From contig NZ_SNXI01000007.1 in the NCBI RefSeq assembly GCF_004362895.1, positions 52,379 to 116,378 of the forward strand: a stretch of 64,000 bases of DNA. Direction: 5' to 3'. Both the position numbers and the translations under genes were made by a program. Shown here one piece after another: positions 39,317 to 48,555 of the stretch. The stretch's first letter is position 1, and every line of letters begins with the position of its first letter. The notes beneath the pieces are model-generated. The model did not search any database. It worked only from the letters and a program-made list of their open reading frames with translations, and had not been told where the DNA came from. Source of the DNA: Idiomarina aquatica (GTDB lineage: Bacteria; Pseudomonadota; Gammaproteobacteria; Enterobacterales; Alteromonadaceae).

Positions 39317-41302
39317 TCAGGTCGTTTCGTAACCCGTTAAAAACTCAGGCCAATCACGTTCTTGCTTCCAATAGAAGGTTTCGTTCCTGGCTTTTTCTTT
39401 AAGCAGAGAGCGCTTTAATCGTGCCAGGTTCTCTTGCTTCCATTGTCCGTTTTCTTTAAAGCCACACTTATCAAAATCAACAATCCATGGACTATCATAG
39501 TCATCAAGCATCAGATTATGACAATTTAGATCCGAGTGATAGACATTTTCGTCGTGCATGCGACGGACGACAGCGCCTAATGCATGCCACTGCTTTGCCG
39601 GCAGTTGTCGTTCGCGCAACAACCGAAAGACATCCACGGCACCGGGTATAACTTCGACTAAAATATCGGCACGATAGCTAAATAAGCCCGTTTTAATCAT
39701 TCGTGCAGCAATCGGCTTTGGTACAGGCAGCCCCTTTTCCACTAACTGTGTAAGCAAATCAAACTCTTTTATTGCCCGACTTTGCTGTTCTGGTTGCCGC
39801 CAAAAACGGTCTTTATTAACTTTTCCTACCAGTCCGCCACGATAATAGTGACGCAACAACATGCCGTGATCGCCCTGCTGAATAAACCAAACCGTTGCAC
39901 GGCCTGTAGAATTGCCAGCGATAGCTTTTTGCTGTTGCCAGTAGCGTGGTGAAAAATGCTTTGCTTCACACTCGGGTAAAACTGCTGAATCAAATTTTAT
40001 GAATTCTTTACCGTCTGTCTGAGTTTTTACCATGAAATTTCCTGTTAAAGTGGCGTCCGTTGCACGTTCCAACATGCGTAACGTCGCCCCTTTGTGTTGT
40101 TGTAGCACTGCGCTGGCGTTGTGTTTTTGTTGTTGCAACGCCTGCTTGTCTGTAAGCAGAGCTAAAAATTGATCGCGTAGCGTATCGCAATCATCCACCC
40201 AACGTATACCCTTTACCCGATTTAACGCTGCATAAACTTCGTTAAAGTTATAAACCGAGCGGCCGCTAAGTACCGCGCAATCAGCTGCAATTTGCTCTAA
40301 CGGATTGTGTCCGCCGCGCTCAATTAAGCTGCCTCCGACAAACGCCATGTCAGCGCCCGCACTCAGCATTAACATCTCGCCCATTGAGTCTGCCAATAAA
40401 AATGTCTGCTCAGCAGGGAAGCTTTCAATTTGACTGCGACGCACAAAAGAAATTTGTCGCTCAACAAGCAGTTGACTCACAGAGTTAAATTGCTCGGGGT
40501 GACGCGGCGCAATGATAAAGACAATATCGCTAAATTGTTTGACTAACTGTTGGTACGCATCAATTGCGACTTCGTGCTCACCCGGATGTGTACTTGCACA
40601 GAGTATTATCGGCCGCCCTGTAACCTGTGCAAAAAACTGCTCAGTTTTGATCTGCTGTGCTTTTGTAAGTGCAATATCAAACTTAAGATTACCGTCGACA
40701 AAAACTTTGTTTGCGCCTAACGCCCGCATGCGTAGTTGGGTTGCTCTGGTTTGTGCGCTGACTGCCGCTAGTTGCCTCCAGCAAACAGACAATAACGAGT
40801 GCACTTTTCGGTAGCCGGCCGCTGATCGTTTGGACAGGCGCGCATTAAGCATGGCAACGGCAATACCCCGGTGCCTCAATTCCGCCATAAACCGAGGCCA
40901 CAGTTCAGTCTCCATTAGCCACACCGCGGTGGGCGCCAGCCGCTGAATAAACTGTTTTACCGCATACGGATTGTCGAGAGGAAAGTACACACAACGCACC
41001 GCGTCGCCAAAATGTTGTTCGATTAAGCGCCGTGCTGTCGGTGTCATACAACTGATGGTGATAGCAAGGTTTGGCTGCTGTTGCAGAAGCCCGCTAATAA
41101 GCGGCCGTGCTGCTAAGGTTTCGCCTACCGATACACTGTGCAGTAACAGTCCGCCCTGACTTTCTTTTGCGCGGCTGATAAGACCCAGGCGCTCACTTAA
41201 ATGCTCACGATAACCACTGTCTTTGCGGCTTCGAGCAATAAAATAGAGTAGCAATAACGGTGTTAAAACAGTCATTAACACCGAATAGAGTCGCAGCCAC
41301 AT
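39317..41302 (-). CDS. waaA: Fused Kdo transferase (WaaA) and Kdo kinase (KdkA)
   Basis: 661-residue fusion of two Kdo-lipid A enzymes. Residues 1-423 are a full-length WaaA that transfers Kdo to lipid IVA. They hold the membrane anchor (about 3-22), HSVSVGE, ETELWPRF and GGSLIERGGHNPLEQ. Residues 424-661 are a full-length KdkA-type kinase with the catalytic loop HSDLNCHNLML and the IVDFDK metal motif, which phosphorylates Kdo at O-4. The junction codon is an ATG (40031-40033) preceded by AGGAAA at a good distance. A TAA lies in another frame just before it, which suggests two adjacent genes fused by loss of the first stop. The kinase might also be made alone from the internal start. It follows the glycosyltransferase gene by two bases. 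Confidence 0.88.
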   Translation of the reverse strand: MWLRLYSVLMTVLTPLLLLYFIARSRKDSGYREHLSERLGLISRAKESQGGLLLHSVSVGETLAARPLISGLLQQQPNLAITISCMTPTARRLIEQHFGDAVRCVYFPLDNPYAVKQFIQRLAPTAVWLMETELWPRFMAELRHRGIAVAMLNARLSKRSAAGYRKVHSLLSVCWRQLAAVSAQTRATQLRMRALGANKVFVDGNLKFDIALTKAQQIKTEQFFAQVTGRPIILCASTHPGEHEVAIDAYQQLVKQFSDIVFIIAPRHPEQFNSVSQLLVERQISFVRRSQIESFPAEQTFLLADSMGEMLMLSAGADMAFVGGSLIERGGHNPLEQIAADCAVLSGRSVYNFNEVYAALNRVKGIRWVDDCDTLRDQFLALLTDKQALQQQKHNASAVLQQHKGATLRMLERATDATLTGNFMVKTQTDGKEFIKFDSAVLPECEAKHFSPRYWQQQKAIAGNSTGRATVWFIQQGDHGMLLRHYYRGGLVGKVNKDRFWRQPEQQSRAIKEFDLLTQLVEKGLPVPKPIAARMIKTGLFSYRADILVEVIPGAVDVFRLLRERQLPAKQWHALGAVVRRMHDENVYHSDLNCHNLMLDDYDSPWIVDFDKCGFKENGQWKQENLARLKRSLLKEKARNETFYWKQERDWPEFLTGYETT

Positions 41303-41304
41303 AG

Positions 41305-42057
41305 TTAACGCCAGTATTCAGCGATCCAGCGCGTAGGCAATACCTTACGATACCATTTGCCGCTTTTTCCACGCACCGCATCATCCGGATGAGGTTTACC
41401 ATGAAAAATAATGACTTTTGCGCCTTCAGGTATCCGCGGTTGCTGAAAGAAACTGAGAGGGAAAGGTCGTAAACAGTGCCGCTTGAAGCTTCTGCACCAA
41501 TCAGCAGGCCAGTATTTTAATTTGCCCTGGCGATCGACGAACTGAGTAATATACTCCTGTTCGTTACGTACCGGCTCGGTTGCTTTTTCAGGATCTGCCT
41601 TAAGATAATCCAATGCATCCTCATGAGCGCCGGCTTCGAAGCGAAAGACTGAGGTATTCCCGGTCGCGTCAGACTTATCCCATTCTTTGATAACCAGAAA
41701 ATCACCCGCAGGCTCAAAAAATTCATCAAGACTACCGACAATCACAATATCCAGATCCAGAAACAGCGTCTGTCCCTGTAGGTCATGCAGCGGGTTTGCG
41801 AAGCAGGTCAGTTTTAACCAGCCATGCGCTTTGGTCCAAGGCACTTGATTGTCAAAATCTTCAAAGCCAATTTTTGGAATTGACTTAACTTCGACTTCAT
41901 CTCGAATGCCTTCCTTTTCATCGGTCAAACAAACAAAACGAAACGGTCGACTCAGATTTCGGCTAACCATTGAATACAGCGTGTTGACATAGTCAGCGCC
42001 GTATTTATTGCCCCATTTAATACACAGGACGTTAACTTGTTCAGTGGTGTTGTTCAT
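41305..42057 (-). CDS. Glycosyltransferase, DXD-containing
   Basis: 250-residue predicted sugar transferase without membrane segments. It has an N-terminal nucleotide-sugar fold and a LDLDIVIVGSLDEF segment (about residues 95-108) whose DxD-type motif would bind metal and nucleotide sugar, as in glycosyltransferase family 8-like enzymes. A C-terminal IIFHGKPHPDD motif (about 217-227) is also typical. It lies two bases upstream of the WaaA-KdkA gene, so a role in lipopolysaccharide core assembly is likely. GAGGAATGTT precedes the ATG. Sugar and acceptor are unknown. Confidence 0.78.
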   Translation of the reverse strand: MNNTTEQVNVLCIKWGNKYGADYVNTLYSMVSRNLSRPFRFVCLTDEKEGIRDEVEVKSIPKIGFEDFDNQVPWTKAHGWLKLTCFANPLHDLQGQTLFLDLDIVIVGSLDEFFEPAGDFLVIKEWDKSDATGNTSVFRFEAGAHEDALDYLKADPEKATEPVRNEQEYITQFVDRQGKLKYWPADWCRSFKRHCLRPFPLSFFQQPRIPEGAKVIIFHGKPHPDDAVRGKSGKWYRKVLPTRWIAEYWR

Positions 42058-42125
42058 AACATTCCTCTTTACTCAGCTGGAACGAATGATGCCATAAATT
42101 GCCATTTTTAACTATCAGATCTGGT

Positions 42126-42154
42126 TGCTTAAATACATCGTATTAGTTATTTAT
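42126..42154 (+). promoter_or_regulatory. Candidate promoter of the flavin reductase-photolyase-lipocalin operon
   Basis: TTGCTT, a 17-base spacer and TATTTA occur about 25 bases before the flavin reductase start. A palindromic CAGATCTG lies just upstream. The assignment is weak. Confidence 0.3.
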
Positions 42155-42177
42155 TAAAAACCAAAACGGGCAACTTC

Positions 42178-42846
42178 ATGAAGCATTTCGATCAACAACA
42201 ACTCGCCGCCATGGAAAACCGCGAGCGGGTTAAATTCATAAACTCACTGTCAGGTTTTAAAAGCGCTAACCTCATCGGAACCAGTAACCGCCGCAACGAT
42301 GACAATCTAGCGATTATAAGTTCAGTGGTACACTTGGGCGCAAACCCGCCGTTGATAGGCTTTATTATGCGTCCCCATTCGGTCGACCGGCACACACTCG
42401 AAAACATTGAAGAAACCGGTGTTTACACGATAAACCACGTTCATCGCGGTATCGTTAAACAGGCACACCAAACCTCGGCACGTTACGACCGTGACCAGTC
42501 TGAATTTGCGGAAACTGGACTAACCCCGGCTCGTTACGATGGGTTTCACGCGCCTTATGTCGAAGAAAGCCGCTTATCGATGGGCGTAAAACTCGTCGAG
42601 GTTGCCAGTATTACTCACAACGGTACTGAATTTGTTATTGGCGAGATCCAATGGGTGCGCACCGATGAAAAAGCCATTCACGACGACGGCTTTATCGACA
42701 TCGAGGCACTGGAAACCGTTGCTGTATCGGGACTCGACCGCTACCACTCGACGCAATCCTTGTGTCGTCTCAGTTACGCTAAGCCCGATAAACCAGTGGC
42801 GGAGCTTGATCTAAACGGAGACAGCCACGATCAAAACGATGACTAA
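42178..42846 (+). CDS. Flavin reductase-like FMN-binding split-barrel protein
   Basis: 222-residue member of the flavin reductase-like, FMN-binding split-barrel family. Supporting segments are FKSANLIGTSNRRNDDNLAI near the N-terminus, GFIMRPHSVDRHTLENI (about 61-77) and YTINHVH. It probably binds FMN or reduces flavin with NAD(P)H. Its stop overlaps the photolyase start by eight bases, so the two are co-translated. This makes flavin supply or reduction for the photolyase a reasonable inference. Upstream, TTGCTT-N17-TATTTA (42126-42154) may be a promoter. Confidence 0.82.
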   Translation: MKHFDQQQLAAMENRERVKFINSLSGFKSANLIGTSNRRNDDNLAIISSVVHLGANPPLIGFIMRPHSVDRHTLENIEETGVYTINHVHRGIVKQAHQTSARYDRDQSEFAETGLTPARYDGFHAPYVEESRLSMGVKLVEVASITHNGTEFVIGEIQWVRTDEKAIHDDGFIDIEALETVAVSGLDRYHSTQSLCRLSYAKPDKPVAELDLNGDSHDQNDD

Positions 42847-44401
42847 GCACGACTTTCGCTATATTCGGCTGATCCTGGGTGATCAGCTTAATGCGTCCCA
42901 TAGTTGGTATCAACAGGATGCGGAAGATTCACTTTACGTGATGATGGAGCTAGCGCAGGAAACCGACTACGTAAAACACCACCGCCAAAAAGTACTGGCT
43001 TTTTTTGCCGCCATGCGAAATTTTGCGCGGGCGCTGCAACAAAAGTCATTTAATGTTCGCTACCTGCGGCTGGATGATAAAAGTAATAGTGGCTCGCTGA
43101 CCCAAAACTTACAGGCGATCCTTAACCAGTATCCCAATGCTCAACTACAAATTCAGTTGCCTGACGAATACCGTTTAGATCACCAACTACGTTCATGGGC
43201 CGGCGCTAACGATATTACTATCGAGTGGTTTGATAGCGAACACTTTATTACCCGGCGCGATTCGCTGGCGAAAATCTTCGACGATGACCAGTCGCTACTA
43301 ATGGAAACCTTTTATCGTCATATGCGACGGCGCCTGGGCCTGTTAATGGACGGCGACAAGCCGGTTGGCGGGCAGTGGAATTTTGACGGTGAAAACCGCA
43401 AGAAGATCCCCAAAAAACAGAGCGTACCTGAGCCTCTGCTATTTGCCAATGATGTTTCCGACATAGACGCCATGCTTGAGCAACAAAACGTCAGCATGAT
43501 GGGCACTGTCAGTGCCCGGCAGTTTTTGTGGCCGACCTCGAGAAAGCAAGCGCGCCAGCTTCTGCACTACTTTTGTGAGCACTTACTACCGCATTTTGGC
43601 ACATACCAAGATGCAATGTCGCTAAGTTCTCTGCATTCGTCCAGCTGGACGCTCTATCATTCTCGTTTGTCATTTGCGCTTAACTGTAAAATGCTCAGCC
43701 CACTCGAAGTCGTTACCACGGCTATTGATTATTGGAAGGCAAGCGACGACGCAATTGCGTTAAACCAGGTCGAAGGTTTTGTTCGTCAGATTATTGGCTG
43801 GCGAGAGTATATCCGCGGTATTTACTGGCACTTTATGCCGCACTATAAAAATAACAACCAATTACAACATCAGCGTAGCTTACCGCATTATTTTTGGGAT
43901 GCCGATACGCAGATGAACTGCGTTAAAAACTGTGTGCAGCAATCGCTCGATTATGCTTATGCGCATCATATTCAACGTCTGATGATTACCGGCAACTTCG
44001 CATTGTTGGCAGGGATTGCGCCCGATCAGGTCGATGCCTGGTACTTAGGCATTTACATCGATGCTATCGAGTGGGTAGAGTTACCCAATACGCGCGGCAT
44101 GAGTCAATATGCTGATGGCGGCGTATTGGCAACCAAACCTTATGTGTCGAGTGCCAATTATATTGATAAAATGAGCCATTATTGCGGTGATTGCTACTAC
44201 AGCAAGTCTATTAAAACCGGTGACAAAGCCTGTCCGTTTAATAGCTTGTACTGGCACTTTCTCAGCCGTCACGAGCAACGCTTCAAGAGTAACCACCGCA
44301 TGGGGATGATGTATTCGCTGTGGCACAAGAAAAGCCAGCAAGAGCAATCTGAATTACTCCAGCAGGCCGAGCATTACCTTGATAATATCGAACAGTTGTA
44401 A
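42839..44401 (+). CDS. Iron-sulfur photolyase/cryptochrome-related protein (FeS-BCP type)
   Basis: 520-residue cryptochrome/photolyase family protein of the iron-sulfur bacterial class (deoxyribodipyrimidine photolyase-related), whose studied members repair (6-4) photoproducts. The N-terminal RLILGDQLNASHSWY is typical. The cysteines for the 4Fe-4S cluster are visible as MNCVKNC, HYCGDCYYS and DKACPFNSLYW in the C-terminal half. ITGNFALLAG and WYLGIYIDAIEWVELPNTRGMSQYADGG (given as two segments, about residues 385-425) line the FAD site. It overlaps the flavin reductase gene by eight bases and precedes the lipocalin by 25 bases. Confidence 0.9.
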   Translation: MTKHDFRYIRLILGDQLNASHSWYQQDAEDSLYVMMELAQETDYVKHHRQKVLAFFAAMRNFARALQQKSFNVRYLRLDDKSNSGSLTQNLQAILNQYPNAQLQIQLPDEYRLDHQLRSWAGANDITIEWFDSEHFITRRDSLAKIFDDDQSLLMETFYRHMRRRLGLLMDGDKPVGGQWNFDGENRKKIPKKQSVPEPLLFANDVSDIDAMLEQQNVSMMGTVSARQFLWPTSRKQARQLLHYFCEHLLPHFGTYQDAMSLSSLHSSSWTLYHSRLSFALNCKMLSPLEVVTTAIDYWKASDDAIALNQVEGFVRQIIGWREYIRGIYWHFMPHYKNNNQLQHQRSLPHYFWDADTQMNCVKNCVQQSLDYAYAHHIQRLMITGNFALLAGIAPDQVDAWYLGIYIDAIEWVELPNTRGMSQYADGGVLATKPYVSSANYIDKMSHYCGDCYYSKSIKTGDKACPFNSLYWHFLSRHEQRFKSNHRMGMMYSLWHKKSQQEQSELLQQAEHYLDNIEQL

Positions 44402-44426
44402 CCCGTTTTAGCCAAGGATGTCATTG

Positions 44427-44954
44427 ATGAAAAAACTTATTATCGCGCTGGCGACCACTTTTACTTTACTCGCCTGTAGTTCGGAGCCGACTCCGGTGGC
44501 ACCACCGGTGCAACAATTTAGCGCCGAACGTTATCTGGGCAAATGGTATGAAATTTTACGTATGCCTCACGGCTTTGAGGAAAACCTGATTGCTGTTACC
44601 GCAGAATATCGGCTTAACGCCGATAACACGCTCGAGGTTACCAACCGCGGCTGGCATACCAACGATAAAGAATGGCAAACAGCTATTGGCAAAGCTGAAC
44701 CCGTCGAAGGCATGCAGGCAGCCTATCAGGTCACTTTCTTCTGGCCTTTTTACGGCGGTTACTATGTCAGCTGGCTGGATGAGGACTATCAAATGGCTAT
44801 AGTCACCAGCGATTCAACGGAATACTTCTGGCTATTAGCCCGCTCTCCTGACGTTGAGCAAAGCGATATTGACTATGCGCTGGCTAAAGCGAATGAATGG
44901 GGATTTGATATTGACCGGATGATCCAGGTGGAACATCCGGCCACGTTACCTTAA
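44427..44954 (+). CDS. blc: Outer membrane lipoprotein lipocalin Blc
   Basis: 175-residue bacterial lipocalin anchored by a lipid at a lipobox (TLLAC, cysteine near residue 18). The lipocalin GKWYEILRMPHGFE motif follows. The strand order, YYVSWLDEDYQMAIV and YFWLLARSPD near the end, matches Blc. I prefer the ATG at 44427, eight bases after AAGGA, over one nine bases upstream. It lies at the end of the flavin reductase-photolyase group; blc is often found near light-induced photolyase genes. It is convergent with deaD. Confidence 0.92.
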   Translation: MKKLIIALATTFTLLACSSEPTPVAPPVQQFSAERYLGKWYEILRMPHGFEENLIAVTAEYRLNADNTLEVTNRGWHTNDKEWQTAIGKAEPVEGMQAAYQVTFFWPFYGGYYVSWLDEDYQMAIVTSDSTEYFWLLARSPDVEQSDIDYALAKANEWGFDIDRMIQVEHPATLP

Positions 44955-44963
44955 TACAGGCGT

Positions 44964-46730
44964 TTAGTTAAAACGACGTGCTGCACCCTGGCCACGACGA
45001 CCGTTATCACGGCGACCACCGCGGGGTGCACTGTCACGACCACCGTCACGTCCACGTGGTGGGCGAGGTGCACGTTTTACCTGCTCTGAGGTCAATTCCA
45101 ACGACATCGGCTGCTGGCGTACACGAGCACGCTTCAATACTTTAACAACCTCGCCCGGCAAACCTTTTGGCAGCTGCACTAACGAGTGTTGGTCAAACAA
45201 TTGAATTTGCCCGATAAAGCGACTGTCCATTGATGCTTCGTTAGCTATTGCACCAACGATATCGCCCGGACGTGCACCGTGTTCGCGGCCAACCTGAATT
45301 TTGTAGGTATCAAAATCGGCATCTGTCGGACGCGGCCCGCGTGCCTTTTTACGATCACCACGGTCAGCTCGGTCGTTGCGCTCAGCACGTTCACGTACCG
45401 GACGATCTTCTTTCAGGAACAATGGACGCTGTTTATGTTGTTGCTTCAGCAATGCCAATGCGATCTGCTCTGCGCTAAGCTCGCTCTCAGTCAGCCATTT
45501 TTGCAGCAACTGCTCAACCGGCTGATGATTCTCCTGTTCCAGTGTCGCTTGCATTGTCGACAGTAACTGCTGCTGACGGTGCTCACTCAACTGCTGCGCG
45601 CTGGGTACTTCAAAGTACTCAATTGACGAGTTAGTTAAACGCTCGTAGTGACGCAACAAGTGGCGCTCTTTCGGACGGAAAAACAAAATAGCTTCGCCTT
45701 CACGACCGGCGCGGCCGGTGCGGCCAATACGGTGCACATAGGATTCAGTATCGCCCGGCAAGTCGTAGTTGATAACATGGGTAATCTCTGGCACATCAAG
45801 ACCTCGAGCTACCACATCAGTTGCGACCAGAATTTCGATATGACCACTACGCAACTGTGCTACTGTCTGCTCGCGCTGTGACTGGTTTAAGTCACCACTT
45901 AATGGTGATGCTTTAAAACCCGAGCGCTGCAGTAGTTCTGCAACGTCCATGGTGTCCTGGCGAGTGCGCACGAAAATTAGTGCACGCTGATAAGGCGTTA
46001 CTTCTAATAAACGCGTCAGTGCCGTCATCTTAGTTAAACCGGCAACCTTCCAGGCTTTTTGCTTAATGGTCGCTTTTTCGCGTGCAATCGCTTCGATTTG
46101 AATATTAAGCGGATCGGTCAAGTAGGTTTTTGCCAATTTACGAATAGCAGTTGGCATAGTCGCCGAGAACAACGCGCGTTGTGCGGTTTCCGGAACCTTG
46201 CTCAAAATAGTTTCGATGTCTTCGATAAAGCCCATGTTTAACATTTCATCAGCTTCATCTAATACCGCGACACGCAAACCATCAAGCTTTAACACATTTT
46301 TGTTGAGCAAGTCGATAAGACGACCTGGCGTGCCGACAACCACTGAGGTGCCCTTTTTAAGCGCCTGGATCTGTGGTCCAAACGCAGAACCGCCATAAAC
46401 AGTTGCAACTTCTACGCCTTTAATTTGCTGGGCAAAGCTTTCCATGGCTTCAGCCACCTGAATGGCTAGCTCACGCGTCGGTGTAACCACCAACACCTGG
46501 GTCTGACGCACACTCGGATCAATTGCTGCAAGCGCAGGCAAACCAAATGCCGCTGTTTTACCGGTACCCGTTTGCGCTTCGCCCAGCACGTCTTTACCGT
46601 CTAGTAGCGCAGGAATAGATTGCTGCTGAATAGGCGTAGGCTGGCTAAAACCGAGCTTTTCCAGTTGGTTTAATACAGCAGTCGGCAGAGACATGTCGGC
46701 AAACGACATGACAGAATTAGAATTTGACAT
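44964..46730 (-). CDS. deaD: DEAD-box RNA helicase DeaD/CsdA
   Basis: ATP-dependent RNA helicase of ribosome assembly and cold adaptation. The helicase motifs are complete: the Q motif LGFSQPTPIQQQ, AQTGTGKT, PTRELAIQ, LDEADEML, SAT and HRIGRTGRAGREG. The C-terminal DeaD RNA-binding domain (about 475-545, GDIVGAIANEASMDSRFIG) and an arginine/glycine-rich tail follow. Length is 588 (E. coli 629). The transcript has a long, structured leader of about 220 bases, consistent with cold-shock control in this family. Confidence 0.96.
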   Translation of the reverse strand: MSNSNSVMSFADMSLPTAVLNQLEKLGFSQPTPIQQQSIPALLDGKDVLGEAQTGTGKTAAFGLPALAAIDPSVRQTQVLVVTPTRELAIQVAEAMESFAQQIKGVEVATVYGGSAFGPQIQALKKGTSVVVGTPGRLIDLLNKNVLKLDGLRVAVLDEADEMLNMGFIEDIETILSKVPETAQRALFSATMPTAIRKLAKTYLTDPLNIQIEAIAREKATIKQKAWKVAGLTKMTALTRLLEVTPYQRALIFVRTRQDTMDVAELLQRSGFKASPLSGDLNQSQREQTVAQLRSGHIEILVATDVVARGLDVPEITHVINYDLPGDTESYVHRIGRTGRAGREGEAILFFRPKERHLLRHYERLTNSSIEYFEVPSAQQLSEHRQQQLLSTMQATLEQENHQPVEQLLQKWLTESELSAEQIALALLKQQHKQRPLFLKEDRPVRERAERNDRADRGDRKKARGPRPTDADFDTYKIQVGREHGARPGDIVGAIANEASMDSRFIGQIQLFDQHSLVQLPKGLPGEVVKVLKRARVRQQPMSLELTSEQVKRAPRPPRGRDGGRDSAPRGGRRDNGRRGQGAARRFN

Positions 46731-47097
46731 GAATTACTCACTCATTCCTGTTTGCCATAAGCAAACATACAACTAAAAAAAGGGGTTCGGCCCGGCGACA
46801 GGAATCAATGATAAGCGCAACGATAGCGCACGCTGTGCGTGTGCAAGATGTTGAAATTACTCTCTGGAATCAGGCGCTCAACCCCACGAATCAAGGGTTA
46901 CCGCAGCCTCTAGATGCCCGTTTCATTACGGGTTAAAGCGGATTTCCTTGAAGAAGTGCGCATTATACGCACTTTCACCTCAACTACAAGCTAAATCTAC
47001 CGTTGCCTTGAGGTAAGCATAGTTTTTTCGAAAAAGTTGAACCAATACACGCTTTATTGCCTACATTAATACTAGATACTTTTAGGAAGGAGGCACT
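46731..47097. promoter_or_regulatory. Long structured deaD leader and gabD upstream region
   Basis: This 367-base gap holds no gene I can support. On the minus strand a promoter (TTGTAG at 46984-46989, 16-base spacer, TATAAT at 46962-46967) would start a deaD transcript near 46955. The resulting leader of about 220 bases contains several hairpins: CCCGT/ACGGG, AACCC/GGGTT and CGCAC/GTGCG. The right end carries the very strong gabD ribosome-binding site AGGAAGGAGG. No clear gabD promoter is seen. Confidence 0.6.
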
Positions 47098-48555
47098 ATG
47101 TCAGCGCATTCTATGTCATCGCTTACAAAAACGGATTGTTTTATTGAAGGGCACTGGGTTCCCACCGATAACCGCTTTAAGGTGACTAACCCGGCTACCG
47201 GTGAAGTCATTGCCGAGGTTGCCGACGCCGGTGAGGATTTGACCCATCGCGCCATTAACGTAGCCGAGACGGCATTAGCAAAATGGTCAAAAAAGACGGC
47301 CAAAGAGCGCGCCGACCTGTTACGTAAGTGGTACCAGGCAATGATGGACAACAAACAAGCACTGGCTGAACTAATGAGTGCTGAACAAGGCAAACCCGTC
47401 GCCGAGGCAGCCGGCGAAGTCGAGTATGGTGCCAGCTTTGTTGACTGGTTCGCCAGCGAAGCGGAACGTATCGATGGTGATATTTTGCCCGTTGCTGACA
47501 ATAGCAAACGCGTATTGGTGATGAAGCAACCGGTCGGCGTCTGTGCAGCTATTACACCATGGAATTTTCCTAATGCGATGATTACCCGTAAAATTGCGCC
47601 AGCACTTGCTGCCGGTTGCACCATTGTGGTTAAGCCACCGCAGTTAACGCCACTCTCGAGTCTGGCATTAGCGCAGTTAGCAAGCGAGGTGGGTATTCCC
47701 GACGGCGTGATTAACCTAATCCCTACGAGTGACGCTAAAACCGTAGGTAAAATACTCGCCACCTCCGAAAAGGTCAGAAAACTATCATTCACCGGCTCAA
47801 CCGGTGTTGGCAAAGTGCTAATGCAGCAGTGTTCAGAAAACGTCAAGAAAATATCGCTTGAACTCGGTGGTAATGCACCCTTTATTGTGTTTGACGATGC
47901 CGATGTAGATGCTGCCGCAGAACAGTTAATGGCCTGCAAGTTCCGTAACGCAGGACAAACCTGTATTGCGGCTAACCGCGTGTTGGTCGATGAGAAAGTT
48001 AAAGATGATTTTGTCAAAGCAATAACCAACAAGGTTAAAGCACTTAAAGTCGGTCCGGGCGATAAAGAAGGCGTCGAATTAGGTCCATTGATTGACCAGG
48101 ATGCGGTCGACAAAGTGCAGCGTTTAGTATTGTCAGCTAAGTCGGATGGCGCAACTATCGAAACCGGTGGTGAAGTACTCACCGATTTAGGTAACCTGTT
48201 CTATGCCCCTACGGTATTAAGCGGCGTAACAACAGAGATGGATATCAACAATGACGAAATCTTCGGCCCGGTAATTGCCATCAGTACCTTCGAGACCGAA
48301 GAAGAAGCCATTAAGAAAGCCAATGATACACCATTTGGCTTAGCTTCATACTTTGCCGCCAAAGATACTGCTCGCATATTCCGTGTCAGCGAAGCCCTTG
48401 AATATGGCATGGTTGGTGTTAATACCGGTGGTATTTCCCATGCTTACAACCCCTTTGGCGGTATTAAAGAGTCCGGGGTTGGACGCGAAGGGTCAAAATA
48501 CGGTATAGATGAGTACCTGGAAATTAAAACGGTGACCCTCGGCGGACTCGGATGA
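47098..48555 (+). CDS. gabD: NAD(P)-dependent succinate-semialdehyde dehydrogenase
   Basis: Oxidises succinate semialdehyde to succinate, the end step of GABA and related degradation. It is a typical 485-residue aldehyde dehydrogenase (E. coli GabD 482) with ITPWNFPNAMITRK, FTGSTGVGK and ELGGNAPFIVFDDAD. The catalytic cysteine lies in FRNAGQTCIAANR near residue 290, and IKESGVGREGSKYG closes the protein. The strong AGGAAGGAGG precedes the ATG. The next aldehyde dehydrogenase overlaps its stop by four bases. No GABA transaminase is nearby, so the exact substrate is a family-based inference; glutarate semialdehyde is a close alternative. Confidence 0.88.
   Translation: MSAHSMSSLTKTDCFIEGHWVPTDNRFKVTNPATGEVIAEVADAGEDLTHRAINVAETALAKWSKKTAKERADLLRKWYQAMMDNKQALAELMSAEQGKPVAEAAGEVEYGASFVDWFASEAERIDGDILPVADNSKRVLVMKQPVGVCAAITPWNFPNAMITRKIAPALAAGCTIVVKPPQLTPLSSLALAQLASEVGIPDGVINLIPTSDAKTVGKILATSEKVRKLSFTGSTGVGKVLMQQCSENVKKISLELGGNAPFIVFDDADVDAAAEQLMACKFRNAGQTCIAANRVLVDEKVKDDFVKAITNKVKALKVGPGDKEGVELGPLIDQDAVDKVQRLVLSAKSDGATIETGGEVLTDLGNLFYAPTVLSGVTTEMDINNDEIFGPVIAISTFETEEEAIKKANDTPFGLASYFAAKDTARIFRVSEALEYGMVGVNTGGISHAYNPFGGIKESGVGREGSKYGIDEYLEIKTVTLGGLG

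Noticed and set aside
47082..48182. Long open frame of 366 codons on the minus strand opposite gabD
   Set aside because: It is the antisense shadow of a clear aldehyde dehydrogenase; the translated product is serine/alanine-rich and has no family character or ribosome-binding site.
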